Assembly: GCA_013373085.1 (NCBI GenBank)
Contig: JABXIM010000198.1
Coordinates: 1 to 52,860 of the forward strand
Origin: Oceanospirillaceae bacterium
GTDB taxonomy: Bacteria > Pseudomonadota > Gammaproteobacteria > Pseudomonadales > Balneatricaceae
Reading direction: 5' to 3'
DNA length: 52,860 nt
A program made the translations under genes and the position numbers. Below the pieces are notes generated by a model. That model saw only the letters and a list, made by a program, of their open reading frames with translations, was not told the origin of the DNA and did no database searches. This document shows positions 8,427 to 18,341 of the stretch, in pieces (the stretch's first letter is position 1; each line of letters opens with the position of its first letter).

Positions 8427-10154
8427 ATGCGGCCCAGTCCATCCCGCCTGTTCAAATCCCTCGCCCTCGCAAGCTCGCTGTTGATCTGCCTGCCACTATC
8501 GGCGCAGCCGATACTGGAGGGTGATCGCAGCGTGCCCGTCGAGGCGCGCAACGGCATGGTGGTGACCAGCCACTACCTCGCCACCGACGAAGCTTTGAAA
8601 GTACTGGAGCAGGGCGGCAACGCTGTCGATGCGGCGGTGACCGCAGCCTTCGCGCTCGCAGTGACGCAACCGCGCTCCGGCAATATCGGCGGCGGCGGTT
8701 TCATGCTGGTTTCGTCTGAAGAGAAGGATGAGGTCGTTGCCATCGATTACCGCGAAAAAGCACCGGCGGCGGCCAGCCGGGACATGTTCCTCGACAGCGA
8801 GGGCAATGTCGACAGCGATCTGAGTCGTTATTCGCACCGGGCGGCGGGAGTTCCCGGCACCGTCGCGGGGTTGGCGCTGGCACTGGAGCGCTACGGCACC
8901 CTGTCATTGGCCGAGGCATTGGCGCCGGCGATTCGTCTGGCGGACGAGGGCTTTGTGATACCGCCCCGCTTCAGCGAGGGAATCCGCAGCAGCGCGGACC
9001 GGTTGCAGCAATTTGAATCCAGCCGCAAGGTGTTTTTCAAAGCCGATGGCAGTTTCTACGAGCCGGGCGAACGCTTCGTGCAGAAGGACCTGGCGGCAAC
9101 GCTCCGGCGCATCGCCGAGCAGGGCGTAAAAGGCTTTTACGAGGGCGAAACGGCCGACCTGATCGTTGCCGAAATGGAGCGAGGCGGTGGCCTGATCACC
9201 CATGAAGACCTGAAAAACTACGCTCCCGCGCTACGCAAGCCGGTACAGGGCAGCTACCGTGGTTATGATGTCTACTCCATGAGCCCGCCCAGCTCCGGCG
9301 GGACGCACGTGGTGCAGATCCTGAATATCCTCGAGGGGTACCCGATAGCCGAAAGCGGTCTGAATTCAGCCAAAACCATCCATCTGATGGCCGAAGCGAT
9401 GAAGCGGGCCTACGCCGACCGCTCCCAGTATCTGGGCGATACCGATTTCGTCGACGTGCCGGTGTCGGGACTGATTTCCAAGGACTACGCCGCCAGCCTG
9501 CGCGAGGGCATCGATACGGAAAAGGCAACACCCAGCGAAAGCATCAGGCCGGCGGATCCCGTACCGTACGAAAGTAACGAAACCACCCATTTCTCGATCG
9601 TCGACAAGTACGGCAATGCCGTCTCCAACACCTACACCATCAATTTCAGCTATGGCTCGCACATCGTCGTCGACGGAGCCGGTTTTCTGCTCAACAACGA
9701 GATGGACGATTTCAGCGCCAAGCCCGGCGTACCCAACGCCTACGGGCTGATCGGGGGGGAGGCGAACAAGATCGAACCCAACAAGCGCATGCTGAGTTCG
9801 ATGTCGCCGACCATCGTCAAAAAGGATGGCCGCAACTTCCTGGTCACCGGCAGCCCCGGTGGCTCGCGTATCATCACCACCACGCTGCAGGTGCTGATGA
9901 ACGTCATCGACCATAACCTCAATATCCAGGCGGCGGTCAACTCGCCGCGGGTCCACCACCAGTGGTTGCCGGATGAGCTGCGTATCGAGCAGGGCATCAG
10001 CCCGGACACCATCGCGCTGCTCGAAGGCATGGGGCACAAGGTGGTGCAGAAACCGGCAATGGGGGCGATTCAGTCGATCATGGTCGCGGAAGACGGCACC
10101 CTGTATGGTGGCGCAGATCCCCGGCGAGGCACCTCGTCGGCCAAGGGGCTTTAG
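8427..10154 (+). CDS. ggt: Gamma-glutamyltransferase (glutathione hydrolase)
   Basis: 575-residue periplasmic Ntn-hydrolase precursor that cleaves gamma-glutamyl bonds, chiefly of glutathione, and autoprocesses into large and small subunits. A signal peptide (FKSLALASSLLICLPLSA) follows ATG 8427, and AAGGAG stands 6 bases before it, which fixes this start over an upstream GTG at 8289. The nucleophile is Thr386 in NETTHFSIVDKYGNAVSNTY. The N-terminal signature EQGGNAVDAAVTAAFALAV, the lid/oxyanion region SSMSPTIV and GSPGGSRIITT are present. Complete length. It lies between parts of the methionine salvage set, possibly supplying cysteine or glutamate from glutathione, though this is only positional. 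Confidence 0.94.
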   Translation: MRPSPSRLFKSLALASSLLICLPLSAQPILEGDRSVPVEARNGMVVTSHYLATDEALKVLEQGGNAVDAAVTAAFALAVTQPRSGNIGGGGFMLVSSEEKDEVVAIDYREKAPAAASRDMFLDSEGNVDSDLSRYSHRAAGVPGTVAGLALALERYGTLSLAEALAPAIRLADEGFVIPPRFSEGIRSSADRLQQFESSRKVFFKADGSFYEPGERFVQKDLAATLRRIAEQGVKGFYEGETADLIVAEMERGGGLITHEDLKNYAPALRKPVQGSYRGYDVYSMSPPSSGGTHVVQILNILEGYPIAESGLNSAKTIHLMAEAMKRAYADRSQYLGDTDFVDVPVSGLISKDYAASLREGIDTEKATPSESIRPADPVPYESNETTHFSIVDKYGNAVSNTYTINFSYGSHIVVDGAGFLLNNEMDDFSAKPGVPNAYGLIGGEANKIEPNKRMLSSMSPTIVKKDGRNFLVTGSPGGSRIITTTLQVLMNVIDHNLNIQAAVNSPRVHHQWLPDELRIEQGISPDTIALLEGMGHKVVQKPAMGAIQSIMVAEDGTLYGGADPRRGTSSAKGL

Positions 10155-10181
10155 CGGCAGCAGCAAGCTAAAAGCGTTGAG

Positions 10182-10218
10182 CGGCAAGTCTCGCTAGTTA
10201 TTAACGTGCGGCTTGCCG
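10182..10218 (+). terminator. Possible ggt terminator hairpin
   Basis: CGGCAAG (10182-10188) pairs with CTTGCCG (10212-10218), followed by TTTG. The loop is long (23 bases) and the T-run short, so termination would be weak. Confidence 0.35.
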
Positions 10219-10287
10219 TTTGAATCTCCCGGTTTGGTTCTCTTGGTCTATGCTTAGGGCACTTTGAAAACGGGGAGTACCCTAGTC

Positions 10288-10689
10288 ATGGCCAGGGGGT
10301 CTGAACGACACTACGAGCGCCATCACGGTCTGTCGATGTTCGGCAAGGACCTGGTGCGCCGCTGTGGTGCCCATTGCGAGTTGTGCGATACACAGGGCGT
10401 CAGTCTCAAGATCTTCGAGGTGCCACCGGTGAGCAGCGAGGCGGATTTCGACCACTGCGTGATGCTTTGCGAGAGCTGTGTGAAGCAGTTGCGCAAACCG
10501 GCCCGACGCGATCCGAACCACTGGCGTTGCCTCAATAAGGCAGTCTGGAGCCAGGTGCCCGCGGCGCGGGTGTTGGCGGTGGCATTGCTGGAGTCGTTTA
10601 TCGGGCGGGAGGACTGGGCGTTGCCGTTGCGCGAGCAGCTTTACCTGATGCCCGATGAGCAGGCGTGGGTCGATAGTATCGAGTTGTAA
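10288..10689 (+). CDS. PhnA-like zinc-ribbon protein
   Basis: 133 residues from ATG 10288, preceded by GGGGAG; a TTG at 10264 would add eight residues with no better ribosome site. Two Cys pairs (CGAHCELC and MLCESC) form a zinc ribbon like that at the start of PhnA/YjdM proteins, and the N-terminal HGLSMFGKDLVRRC fits the PhnA-domain proteins of marine gammaproteobacteria. Despite its name this family is not required for phosphonate use and its function is unknown. Alone in its transcription unit. Confidence 0.7.
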   Translation: MARGSERHYERHHGLSMFGKDLVRRCGAHCELCDTQGVSLKIFEVPPVSSEADFDHCVMLCESCVKQLRKPARRDPNHWRCLNKAVWSQVPAARVLAVALLESFIGREDWALPLREQLYLMPDEQAWVDSIEL

Positions 10690-10841
10690 AGGGTGGGTCT
10701 TCCATGACCCTGGCCGTCCGTGGCCGCTGGACTCCTGCAAGGATTTCGGGGCGGGGGCGATTTTTTTACACCTATTTCAGATAAATCGGCCCCGCAGAGT
10801 TACCGGTCACCCCGGTCGGTATCCCAATCGAACCTAATCCC

Positions 10842-11081
10842 TCAGCTTTCGGCTTTGTCGTTTGCAGGCTGGAACTCATCCGGCGTCAGGAAGCCGTCCC
10901 GGTTCTTGTCGAGGGCGGCAAAGTTTTCTTCGAGGGTCGGGTTAATCGTGGATTCGGTCTGGCTGATCCTGCCGTCCTGGTTGGCATCGACGCCTTTGAA
11001 CAGTTCCTCGACCGGGTTGGCATGCAGCGCGGCGGACGCAGCAAACAGCAGGGCGCCGGCGGTCATTGCAACGTTCTTCAT
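10842..11081 (-). CDS. Small secreted EF-hand protein
   Basis: 79 residues: a signal peptide (MKNVAMTAGALLFAASAALHA) and then a pair of EF-hand calcium loops, DANQDGRISQTE and DKNRDGFLTPDE, with Asp/Asn at positions 1, 3 and 5 and Glu at 12. The mature form is barely larger than one EF-hand pair, so it is probably a periplasmic calcium sensor or buffer. AAAAGGAGTG precedes the ATG on the minus strand. Similar small genes lie at 28665 and 29225. No partner is evident. Confidence 0.82.
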   Translation of the reverse strand: MKNVAMTAGALLFAASAALHANPVEELFKGVDANQDGRISQTESTINPTLEENFAALDKNRDGFLTPDEFQPANDKAES

Positions 11082-11309
11082 GTGTCACTCCTTTTCGTGG
11101 TTGAATCTCGCCGTTAAATAAACAAGTTGCATGCCAGTTTTAAATTTTCATTTAAAATTAATGGCTTACATTTTGAGGAGGAGTGCCAGCCGGGCTTCAG
11201 GCGGGAAGCCGGCCGGTATTGCCGGAAGAGTTGTTGCCGCTGGCCGACATCGAGTCTTAACCTAATAAAACGGCCTTTATTTTCAATAGCTTGGCTTGTT
11301 GCGCGCTGG

Positions 11310-11330
11310 AGACGGCGGTCCCTGCCGTCT
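11310..11330 (-). terminator. Hairpin just after mtnA
   Basis: AGACGGC (11310-11316) and GCCGTCT (11324-11330) form a 7-bp stem with a 7-base loop, 4 bases past the mtnA stop. No T-run follows on the mtnA strand, so it may protect the message or act as a Rho-assisted stop. Confidence 0.4.
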
Positions 11331-11334
11331 ATTA

Positions 11335-12357
11335 TCAGCGCAACGCTGTCAGGGCGCCGCCAGCGACGTCGTCGGTTGTCAGCACCCCCGTATCGAGAAT
11401 CCAGCCGGTGACCAGGCCTGCCGGTGTGACATCGAAGGCCGGGTTGTAGACCGGCGCGTCTTCCGGGCTCCAGACCACCTCGCCGAAGCTGCCGCCGACG
11501 CCGCGCACTTCATCCGCGGCGCGCTGTTCGATCGGGATGGCGCTGCCGTCCGGACAGTGCGGATCGACCGTGGTGTAGGGCGCCACCAGATAGAACGGAA
11601 CGCCGTGGTAACGGGCGTTGACCGCCAGCGAATAGGTACCGACCTTGTTGGCGAAGTCACCGTTGGCGGCAATACGGTCGGCGCCGACCAGTACGCAATC
11701 CACCTTGCCCTGCGCCATCAGCATGGCGGCCATGTTGTCGCAGATCAGGGTATAGGGCACACCGAGGCGGCGCATTTCCCAACTGGTGAGGCGGCCCCCC
11801 TGCAGCAGCGGTCGGGTTTCGTCGACATAGACATGTATGCCCTTGTCCTGGCGCTGCGCTTCGCCGATGACGCCGATGGCGGTACCGACCCCCGCGGTGG
11901 CAAGACTGCCGGTGTTGCAGTGCGTGAGGATGCGGCTGCCGGGCGCAATCAGCTCGGCGCCGTGCTCGGCCATGCGCTGGCACAGCTCGATGTCTTCATG
12001 GAAAATCCGCTCGGCGGTGGCCGGCAATGCCGCGGGACCGTCACTGCGCAGTGCAGCGAGCATGCGGTCGAGGCAGTTCATCAGGTTGACCGCCGTCGGG
12101 CGCGCCTCGCGCAGGGTCGCGGCGGCGCTTTCCAGTTGCGCAGGCCCGACTCCCTGTTCGGCCAGTCGTGCCAGCAGCAGGCTGGCACCGATACCGATCA
12201 GGGGCGCGCCGCGGATCTGCAGCTTGCGGATCATGGCCACCATGGACTCGACGGAATCGCACGGAAGCCAGGTTTCGCGATGCGGAAGCTGGTACTGGTC
12301 GAGCACCAGCAACTGGTCGTCTTGATATTTGATACTGGTGGCAATCAGGTTGTTCAT
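11335..12357 (-). CDS. mtnA: Methylthioribose-1-phosphate isomerase MtnA
   Basis: 340 residues, full length for the family. Converts the aldose 5-methylthioribose-1-phosphate to the ketose used by MtnB. Substrate-binding RGAP lies at residues 49-52; catalytic Cys147 is in [12 protein letters not shown] and catalytic Asp227 in [34 protein letters not shown] is a strongly conserved stretch. It diverges from mtnK, with 153 bp between start codons containing a 22-bp palindrome. The product feeds MtnB encoded 5 kb away on the other strand. Confidence 0.95.
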   Translation of the reverse strand: MNNLIATSIKYQDDQLLVLDQYQLPHRETWLPCDSVESMVAMIRKLQIRGAPLIGIGASLLLARLAEQGVGPAQLESAAATLREARPTAVNLMNCLDRMLAALRSDGPAALPATAERIFHEDIELCQRMAEHGAELIAPGSRILTHCNTGSLATAGVGTAIGVIGEAQRQDKGIHVYVDETRPLLQGGRLTSWEMRRLGVPYTLICDNMAAMLMAQGKVDCVLVGADRIAANGDFANKVGTYSLAVNARYHGVPFYLVAPYTTVDPHCPDGSAIPIEQRAADEVRGVGGSFGEVVWSPEDAPVYNPAFDVTPAGLVTGWILDTGVLTTDDVAGGALTALR

Positions 12358-12457
12358 CGGCGCTCGGGATGGTCGGTTGCAAAGGAGTGAACGATAACAA
12401 AGTCACAGGGCAGGAGAAACAGCTGCGTGGGGCGCAAAAAAGCAGAGGCAAAGCGAC

Positions 12458-12479
12458 GGTGTTTTTGCAAAAATACCGA
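12458..12479. promoter_or_regulatory. 22-bp palindrome between mtnA and mtnK, operator candidate
   Basis: CGGTGTTTTTGCAAAAATACCG: perfect 12-bp core TTTTTGCAAAAA with outer CGGT/ACCG arms and one mismatched pair. It lies in the divergent mtnA/mtnK intergenic region, 32 bases upstream of the mtnK ATG and about 100 bases upstream of mtnA. A dimeric repressor or activator site is the simplest reading; I see no copy before mtnB or the aminotransferase gene. Confidence 0.5.
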
Positions 12480-12510
12480 CTTTTTACATCCTGAAGAGAC
12501 GGCAGGCCCC

Positions 12511-13707
12511 ATGACCGACTGCAAATTTGTCAGCGAAGCGGAAGTGATCGACTTTGCACGGCACCACTCGGGCGTTTTCGACCCGGCCGAAGCCCTCAGC
12601 GTCGAAGAGATCGGCGACGGCAATATCAACTTCGTCTATCGCGTCTATGCCGCCGGCGGCAACAGCGTGATCATCAAGCAGGCATTGCCCTACGTGCGCA
12701 TCATCGGCGAAGGCTGGCCGCTGTCCCAGGACCGGATCCGCATCGAAGCCGAAGCGCTGATGCTCGAAGCGGAATATTGTCCGGATCTGGTGCCCCGGGT
12801 CTATCATTTCGACGCCGCCCGCTCGGCTATCGTGATGGAGGATATCGGCGCGTTCGAAAATCTGCGTCATGCGCTGGTCGCGCGTGCCGAACTGCCGCTG
12901 CTGGGCAAGCAGCTCGGCCGTTTCTGTGCCGAGACCCTGTTCCATACCTCGGATCTGTATCTCGACGCCCACCGCAAGAAAGAGATGGTGGCGCGTTTCA
13001 TCAATCCGGATCTGTGCAAGATCACCGAAGACCTGTTTTTCTGGGATCCCTTCTGTGATCACGAGCGCAATAATATCAATCCGGCGATCTGGAGCGAGGC
13101 GGAAGCCTTGTGGCGGGATGAGCCGCTGAAGCTGGAAGTTGCGCGCCTCAAGCATCGCTTCCTGACCTGTGCCGAGGCGCTGGTGCATGGCGATCTGCAC
13201 TCCGGCTCCGTGTTCGCCAATGCCGAAGGTACCCGGATTATCGATCCGGAGTTCGCCTACTTCGGGCCGATTGGCTTCGACGTCGGCAGTCTGATCGGCA
13301 ACCTGCTGCTCAATTACGCCGGCCAGGCACAGCTGCCGGGCGAGGCGTCCGAGTGCGAGGCGTACCGGGCCTGGCTGCTGGATGCCGTGCGGGAACTCTG
13401 GAACACCTTCGCCGGTCGTTTCGGCGAGCTGATGAGCAGCAGTACCAAGGATCCGTCGTTGAACCTGCCGGCCTACCGCGAGGCTTATCTCGCTGACCTG
13501 CTGCGCGACAGCCTGGGCTATGCCGGGACCGAACTGATTCGCCGCACCGTCGGCCTGGCCCATGTGCTGGATCTGGAAGCGATCGAGGACCCGCAGCAGC
13601 GCGCCAAGGCGGAAACACAGGCGCTACACCTTGGGCGCATGCTGGTGCTGGAACGTGCTCAACTGTCCGATATCGACGCTGCGATCGAGCGGGTGCGGCA
13701 GATTTAA
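12511..13707 (+). CDS. mtnK: S-methyl-5-thioribose kinase MtnK
   Basis: 398 residues from ATG 12511, the length typical of the family; the in-frame GTG at 12427 would add 28 residues encoded through the mtnA/mtnK palindrome and is unlikely. ATP-dependent phosphorylation of methylthioribose, giving the MtnA substrate. Protein-kinase-like fold: GDGNINFVYRV (nucleotide loop), IIKQALPYVR (Lys), LVHGDLHSGSVF (catalytic loop) and IIDPEFAYFGPIGFDVG (metal-binding motif). A kinase implies that methylthioadenosine is cleaved by a nucleosidase (MtnN) rather than a phosphorylase; neither gene is in the window. Confidence 0.94.
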   Translation: MTDCKFVSEAEVIDFARHHSGVFDPAEALSVEEIGDGNINFVYRVYAAGGNSVIIKQALPYVRIIGEGWPLSQDRIRIEAEALMLEAEYCPDLVPRVYHFDAARSAIVMEDIGAFENLRHALVARAELPLLGKQLGRFCAETLFHTSDLYLDAHRKKEMVARFINPDLCKITEDLFFWDPFCDHERNNINPAIWSEAEALWRDEPLKLEVARLKHRFLTCAEALVHGDLHSGSVFANAEGTRIIDPEFAYFGPIGFDVGSLIGNLLLNYAGQAQLPGEASECEAYRAWLLDAVRELWNTFAGRFGELMSSSTKDPSLNLPAYREAYLADLLRDSLGYAGTELIRRTVGLAHVLDLEAIEDPQQRAKAETQALHLGRMLVLERAQLSDIDAAIERVRQI

Positions 13708-13709
13708 GT

Positions 13710-13795
13710 ATGGGAGCGGCGCTTGTGGGAGCGGTGCCTCGCCGCGAATCGCCTTCTGAACGATCCCTTCGTGGCGAGGGCGCGACTCCCGCAGT
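13710..13795. repeat. Paired REP palindrome (copy 2)
   Basis: Begins with a partial unit (TGGGAGCGGCGC) followed by a full one (GTGGGAGCGGTGCCTCGCCG) and an inverted partner ending GCGACTCCCGCAG. It fills the space between the convergent mtnK and alanine dehydrogenase genes, ending 2 bases before the latter's stop codon, a typical REP location. Confidence 0.88.
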
Positions 13796-13797
13796 TG

Positions 13798-14919
<1,122 letters not shown>

Positions 14920-15080
14920 CGTCTTACCCTCCCGCGGCCAGGCCGCGAATCGCCGATGCTTATAGTGTAGGGCGGAATGAGAGCAGCGAAATCCTCCAAA
15001 GATTATTGGTCGTTGCTGCTGAGACGGGGGCTGTTGGGTTTCGCGGTGTCGCCTCTGCCCCCGGCCTGCCATCTACCGAA

Positions 15081-15695
15081 TTAGGGTACCTGCATGCCGC
15101 GCTGGACGAACTCGATATGTTCCATGCGTTTCATGTACGCCTGCGCCCGCGGATACCGGGACGGGTCGATCTCCTGGTATTCGTGGCGCGCGCACCAGGG
15201 GTAGATGGCGAAGTCGGCAATGCTAAGATCGTCGACAACGAAATCGCGGCCTTCGAGACGCTGGTCCAGTACTTCCCAGAGCCGGCCTGCCACCTTGCGG
15301 TAGCGTTCGATGGCGTACGGGACCTCCTCACTGGCGAAACGATTGAAGTGATGGGCCTGGCCGAGGAAGGGGCCGAAATTTCCCATCTGCCACATCAGCC
15401 AGTTAAGAACCTCATAACGCTGGCGCGCTTCTTGCGGCAGGAACAGGCCGGTCTTATCCGCCAGGTAAATCAGGATGGCGCCGCTTTCAAACAGCGTAAT
15501 GGGCGCGCCGTCGGGGCCTTCGGGATCCCGGATAGCGGGGATCTTGTTGTTCGGGCTGATCGCCAGAAAGTATTCTTCGAACTGGGCGCCCGAGGTGATG
15601 TCCACCGGAATCACGCGATAAGGCAGGCGCACGGCTTCCAGCATGATGGAGACCTTGCGGCCATTCGGGGTGCTCCAGGTATACAGCTCGATCAT
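15081..15695 (-). CDS. Glutathione S-transferase, YfcG-like
   Basis: 204 residues with an N-terminal thioredoxin fold (IELYTWSTPNGRKVSIMLEA, with the TPNG motif of the YfcG/Nu-class group and NKIPAI as the cis-Pro loop, then LFESGAILIYLAD) and an all-alpha C-terminal domain. YfcG is a glutathione-dependent disulfide reductase with little classic transferase activity; this copy is likely the same. The start ATG overlaps the stop of the upstream anchored protein gene (ATGA at 15692-15695), so the two are cotranscribed. Confidence 0.88.
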   Translation of the reverse strand: MIELYTWSTPNGRKVSIMLEAVRLPYRVIPVDITSGAQFEEYFLAISPNNKIPAIRDPEGPDGAPITLFESGAILIYLADKTGLFLPQEARQRYEVLNWLMWQMGNFGPFLGQAHHFNRFASEEVPYAIERYRKVAGRLWEVLDQRLEGRDFVVDDLSIADFAIYPWCARHEYQEIDPSRYPRAQAYMKRMEHIEFVQRGMQVP

Positions 15696-16504
15696 CGGGT
15701 GTCCTTGAGGCTGGCGAAGTGGTTGTAGATCTGTACCAGCTCGTCCTCGGAAAAACTGATGACGACCAGTTGCTGTCCGGGCTGGATCAGATCCGGGTCC
15801 TGTCCCAGCAGGCCCTGGCGGTAATTGTAGATGTAGGTTTCACGCACCTTGTCGTCAAGAATCCGTCCCAGGTAGGAACTGCTGCGGTCGGCCAGGCGCT
15901 GGTCGGCGTCGCGCGGGATCTCGACCTGCACGCGGCCGCCAACGCGGGGCAGGTCGAGGCCCTCGGCGAAGATGTCTATCAGGCCCGCATTCAGGATGCC
16001 CCACAGGCCTTCGCGATCACCGTCATTGACGGCGTGAATATAGAAAATCTTGCCGTCAGCCTGTTCCGGGTTGTCGAGCAGCTCTCTCAGCGTGATCTGG
16101 CCCGCCAACTGGGGCAGAGTGCCGTGTCCGATCGCTTCGTTGAGGCTGCCCGGAGTGTCTGTCTTGCCGGCTTTGAATGGCGCCATGTCGACGGCGTAGG
16201 CGGTCGCGGCGGCGGCGTCGATCATATCGGGTCCGGGGGCCATTTCCAGATCGACGTCTTGCGACAGGACGTCGCCTTCCCGCAGCGCCAGCAGCTGCGA
16301 TGCAGTGACGAAGTTGTCGGCTTCGCCGATACCGATCGGACGGTCCTGGTCGGCGGTGATGTTGTCGATATGGGACCGTGCTTCGCGGCGGACGTCGTCG
16401 CTGATGTCCGGCGCTTGCGGGGTGGGCGTATCACCGGGATCGAGAAACAGCCAGGCCGCGGTGACGGCCAGGATTACGGTAAAGATGAGCAACAGTCGCT
16501 GCAT
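15692..16504 (-). CDS. Membrane-anchored LysM-like protein of unknown function
   Basis: 270 residues from ATG 16504, chosen because AGGAGG stands 9 bases upstream; an extension open to 16825 is not needed. One N-terminal membrane helix (LLLIFTVILAVTAAWLFL) anchors a periplasmic domain of about 240 residues. The C-terminal part, with YNYRQGLLGQDPDLIQPGQQLVVIS, has the look of a LysM motif (DPDLIxPGQ turn), which binds peptidoglycan. The middle (about 60-200) is acidic and I do not recognise it. Cotranscribed and coupled with the GST gene. Confidence 0.65.
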   Translation of the reverse strand: MQRLLLIFTVILAVTAAWLFLDPGDTPTPQAPDISDDVRREARSHIDNITADQDRPIGIGEADNFVTASQLLALREGDVLSQDVDLEMAPGPDMIDAAAATAYAVDMAPFKAGKTDTPGSLNEAIGHGTLPQLAGQITLRELLDNPEQADGKIFYIHAVNDGDREGLWGILNAGLIDIFAEGLDLPRVGGRVQVEIPRDADQRLADRSSSYLGRILDDKVRETYIYNYRQGLLGQDPDLIQPGQQLVVISFSEDELVQIYNHFASLKDTR

Positions 16505-16760
16505 CCGAAGGTCCTCCTGATAAAAGCCGGATATCAGTATCGGATAGCGCTGGCCGCTGCGGGTTCCGCCGCAGGTTCCCTGGCGCCTGGCTGATCCACT
16601 GTAGACCAGAACGGGTAATGAAGGAAGCGGGCAAGGGTGTCGCGGCAAGGCATCCGCTCTAAAGTCCACCCGGCTTAGGTGGCAATACAGCGGCCGCCCT
16701 GGTTGATATACTGAAAGGTCCGATGCCAAATGGCTCGGCGCTGTTGTCAGGAGGTGCACT

Positions 16761-17339
16761 ATGGCCAAGGCGGAACATTCGATCGACTTCGATGCGCTGA
16801 TGCGCAGGGAAGGCGTGGCCCCCATCAGGCGCGAGGAGCGGGCGGAAACGGCCCATGCCCGTCATGCAGGACCGGCGGTACAGGCCCGGCGCCGCGCGGC
16901 GGAGGGCGAGCCTGACGGCTTTGGGCTCGAGATTGTCGAGCGCATCAACCCCCACGACCCGCTGGAGTGGAAGCGTGACGGCGTGCAGGAAGGGGTTTAC
17001 CGCAATCTCCGCTTGGGACGCTACAGCTTCGATGCGAGGCTTGAGCTGATGCGTCGGTCACTGCCGCAGGCCCGTGACGAGTTGCTGACCTTCGTAACGG
17101 AGTGCATGGCGCTCAATATCCGGTCTTTCGTCATCAGCCACGGTCGGGGTCATCACCCCGATGACGCCGCCAGCCTGTTGCGCAGCGCACTGAACCAGTG
17201 GTTGCGCCATGTGCCGGAGGTAATGGCGTTTCACTCGGCACAGCCGCAACACGGTGGTCTCGGTGCGCTCTACGTGATGCTGAAAAAGAGCGATCAGCAA
17301 CGTCTTGCCAACTGGGAGCAGCATCAGAAGCGGCGGTAA
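16761..17339 (+). CDS. smrA: Smr-domain protein SmrA
   Basis: 192 residues. The N-terminal half (IDFDALMRREGVAPIRREER) matches the leader region of SmrA/SmrB proteins. The C-terminal Smr domain begins near LRLGRYSFDARLELM, where SmrA has DLHG-type sequences. Here the canonical catalytic-like LDLHG is not obvious, but the late FVISHGRGHHP motif and the final GGLGALYVMLKK are typical. Family members are nucleases acting on DNA or on stalled-ribosome mRNA. AGGAGGTGC stands 9 bases before the ATG, and the gene diverges from the anchored-protein/GST pair. Confidence 0.82.
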   Translation: MAKAEHSIDFDALMRREGVAPIRREERAETAHARHAGPAVQARRRAAEGEPDGFGLEIVERINPHDPLEWKRDGVQEGVYRNLRLGRYSFDARLELMRRSLPQARDELLTFVTECMALNIRSFVISHGRGHHPDDAASLLRSALNQWLRHVPEVMAFHSAQPQHGGLGALYVMLKKSDQQRLANWEQHQKRR

Positions 17340-17344
17340 GCGTA

Positions 17345-17500
17345 CAGGGTGTTGAAAAGCGTTATCGAGGTAGCCGAGGCGAGCGGATCGCCGCCCGGAC
17401 AAAAAACAGGTGAAAAAGCAGAGTTTAGTGGGCTAAATGAGCATTTTGAGCCTGTTTTTAACGAAACATTCGGCAACGCAGATAGATTTTCAACAGCCTG
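17345..17500. repeat. 156-bp MITE-like inverted-repeat element
   Basis: Begins CAGGGTGTTGAAAA and ends TTTTCAACAGCCTG: 13 of 14 terminal bases are complementary. Inside, AACAGG and CCTGTTTTTA-type segments and a long central part are also partly self-complementary, and there is no gene. It lies between smrA and the DUF924 gene. From memory it resembles a non-coding element widespread in Pseudomonas and Marinobacter genomes; this is not verified here. Confidence 0.7.
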
Positions 17501-17583
17501 CTAAGCGCAGATGGTCGAGCGAAATTCACTGTCCACATCCTATACTTCATAACCGGGTTCGATGATGTCGCCGGAGCGGGGTT

Positions 17584-18189
17584 ATGACCGAAGCGATCGA
17601 AGAGATATTGCAGTTCTGGTTCGGGCCATTGCATGAGGGCTTTGCCGCCGAGTCTAAACAGGCACTCTGGTGGAGTGGGCGCGAAGAACATGATCTGCAA
17701 CTCCAGGAATTGTTCGGATGTCGCGTCCGGCAGGCATCGCGCGGAGAGCTCGCGGATTGGAGCGGCAATCCCCGCGGCCGTCTGGCGCTCATTCTGCTGC
17801 TGGATCAGTTCACCCGCAGCATTTACCGTGGAACTGCTGACGCCTTTGTTGGGGACGCACGCGCCCTGAGTCTGTGCCGTCAGGGAATAGAGCTCGGCCA
17901 TGACCGGGGACTCGAATTCTCGGAGCGGCTGTTTTTCTACATGCCGCTGGAGCATGCCGAGTCCGTGGAAGCTCAGGATCTGCATATCGACATCCTCGAA
18001 GGGCTGCGACAGGAAGTGCCGCTGCAGCGCCGCGCCGTGATCGACAATGCCCTCAACTTCGCGCATCAGCATCGCGATCTTGTCGTGCGTTTTGGCCGTT
18101 TCCCGCACCGTAACGATGCGCTGCAGCGTGTCTCGACACCGGAAGAGTTGGCGTACCTCAACCAGTCCCACCGCCGCTGGGGGCAGTGA
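17584..18189 (+). CDS. DUF924 family protein
   Basis: 201 residues, all-alpha, TPR-like fold. FWFGPLHEGF, WWSGREEHDLQLQELF, LALILLLDQFTRSIYRGTADAF and FFYMPLEHAESVEAQD are the family's conserved segments. Biochemical function of DUF924 is not established. Single-gene unit between a MITE-like repeat and tmcA. Confidence 0.88.
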   Translation: MTEAIEEILQFWFGPLHEGFAAESKQALWWSGREEHDLQLQELFGCRVRQASRGELADWSGNPRGRLALILLLDQFTRSIYRGTADAFVGDARALSLCRQGIELGHDRGLEFSERLFFYMPLEHAESVEAQDLHIDILEGLRQEVPLQRRAVIDNALNFAHQHRDLVVRFGRFPHRNDALQRVSTPEELAYLNQSHRRWGQ

Positions 18190-18341
18190 GGCCAGGTTTC
18201 TTAGAGTGAAGCCAGCTTGCTTAGATAGCCTGATTAATGCCCACCGGATTGCTCATGGCCGGTACCGGCCCGTTTTGGCCTGAGGAGCGGCGGCAAAAAC
18301 GATACAATGGCGTCCATTAGCCAACTGCCCTGGACGACTTC

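Noticed and set aside
11296-12390. 364-codon plus-strand ORF over mtnA
   Set aside because: mtnA on the minus strand shows all catalytic residues; this frame is its shadow.
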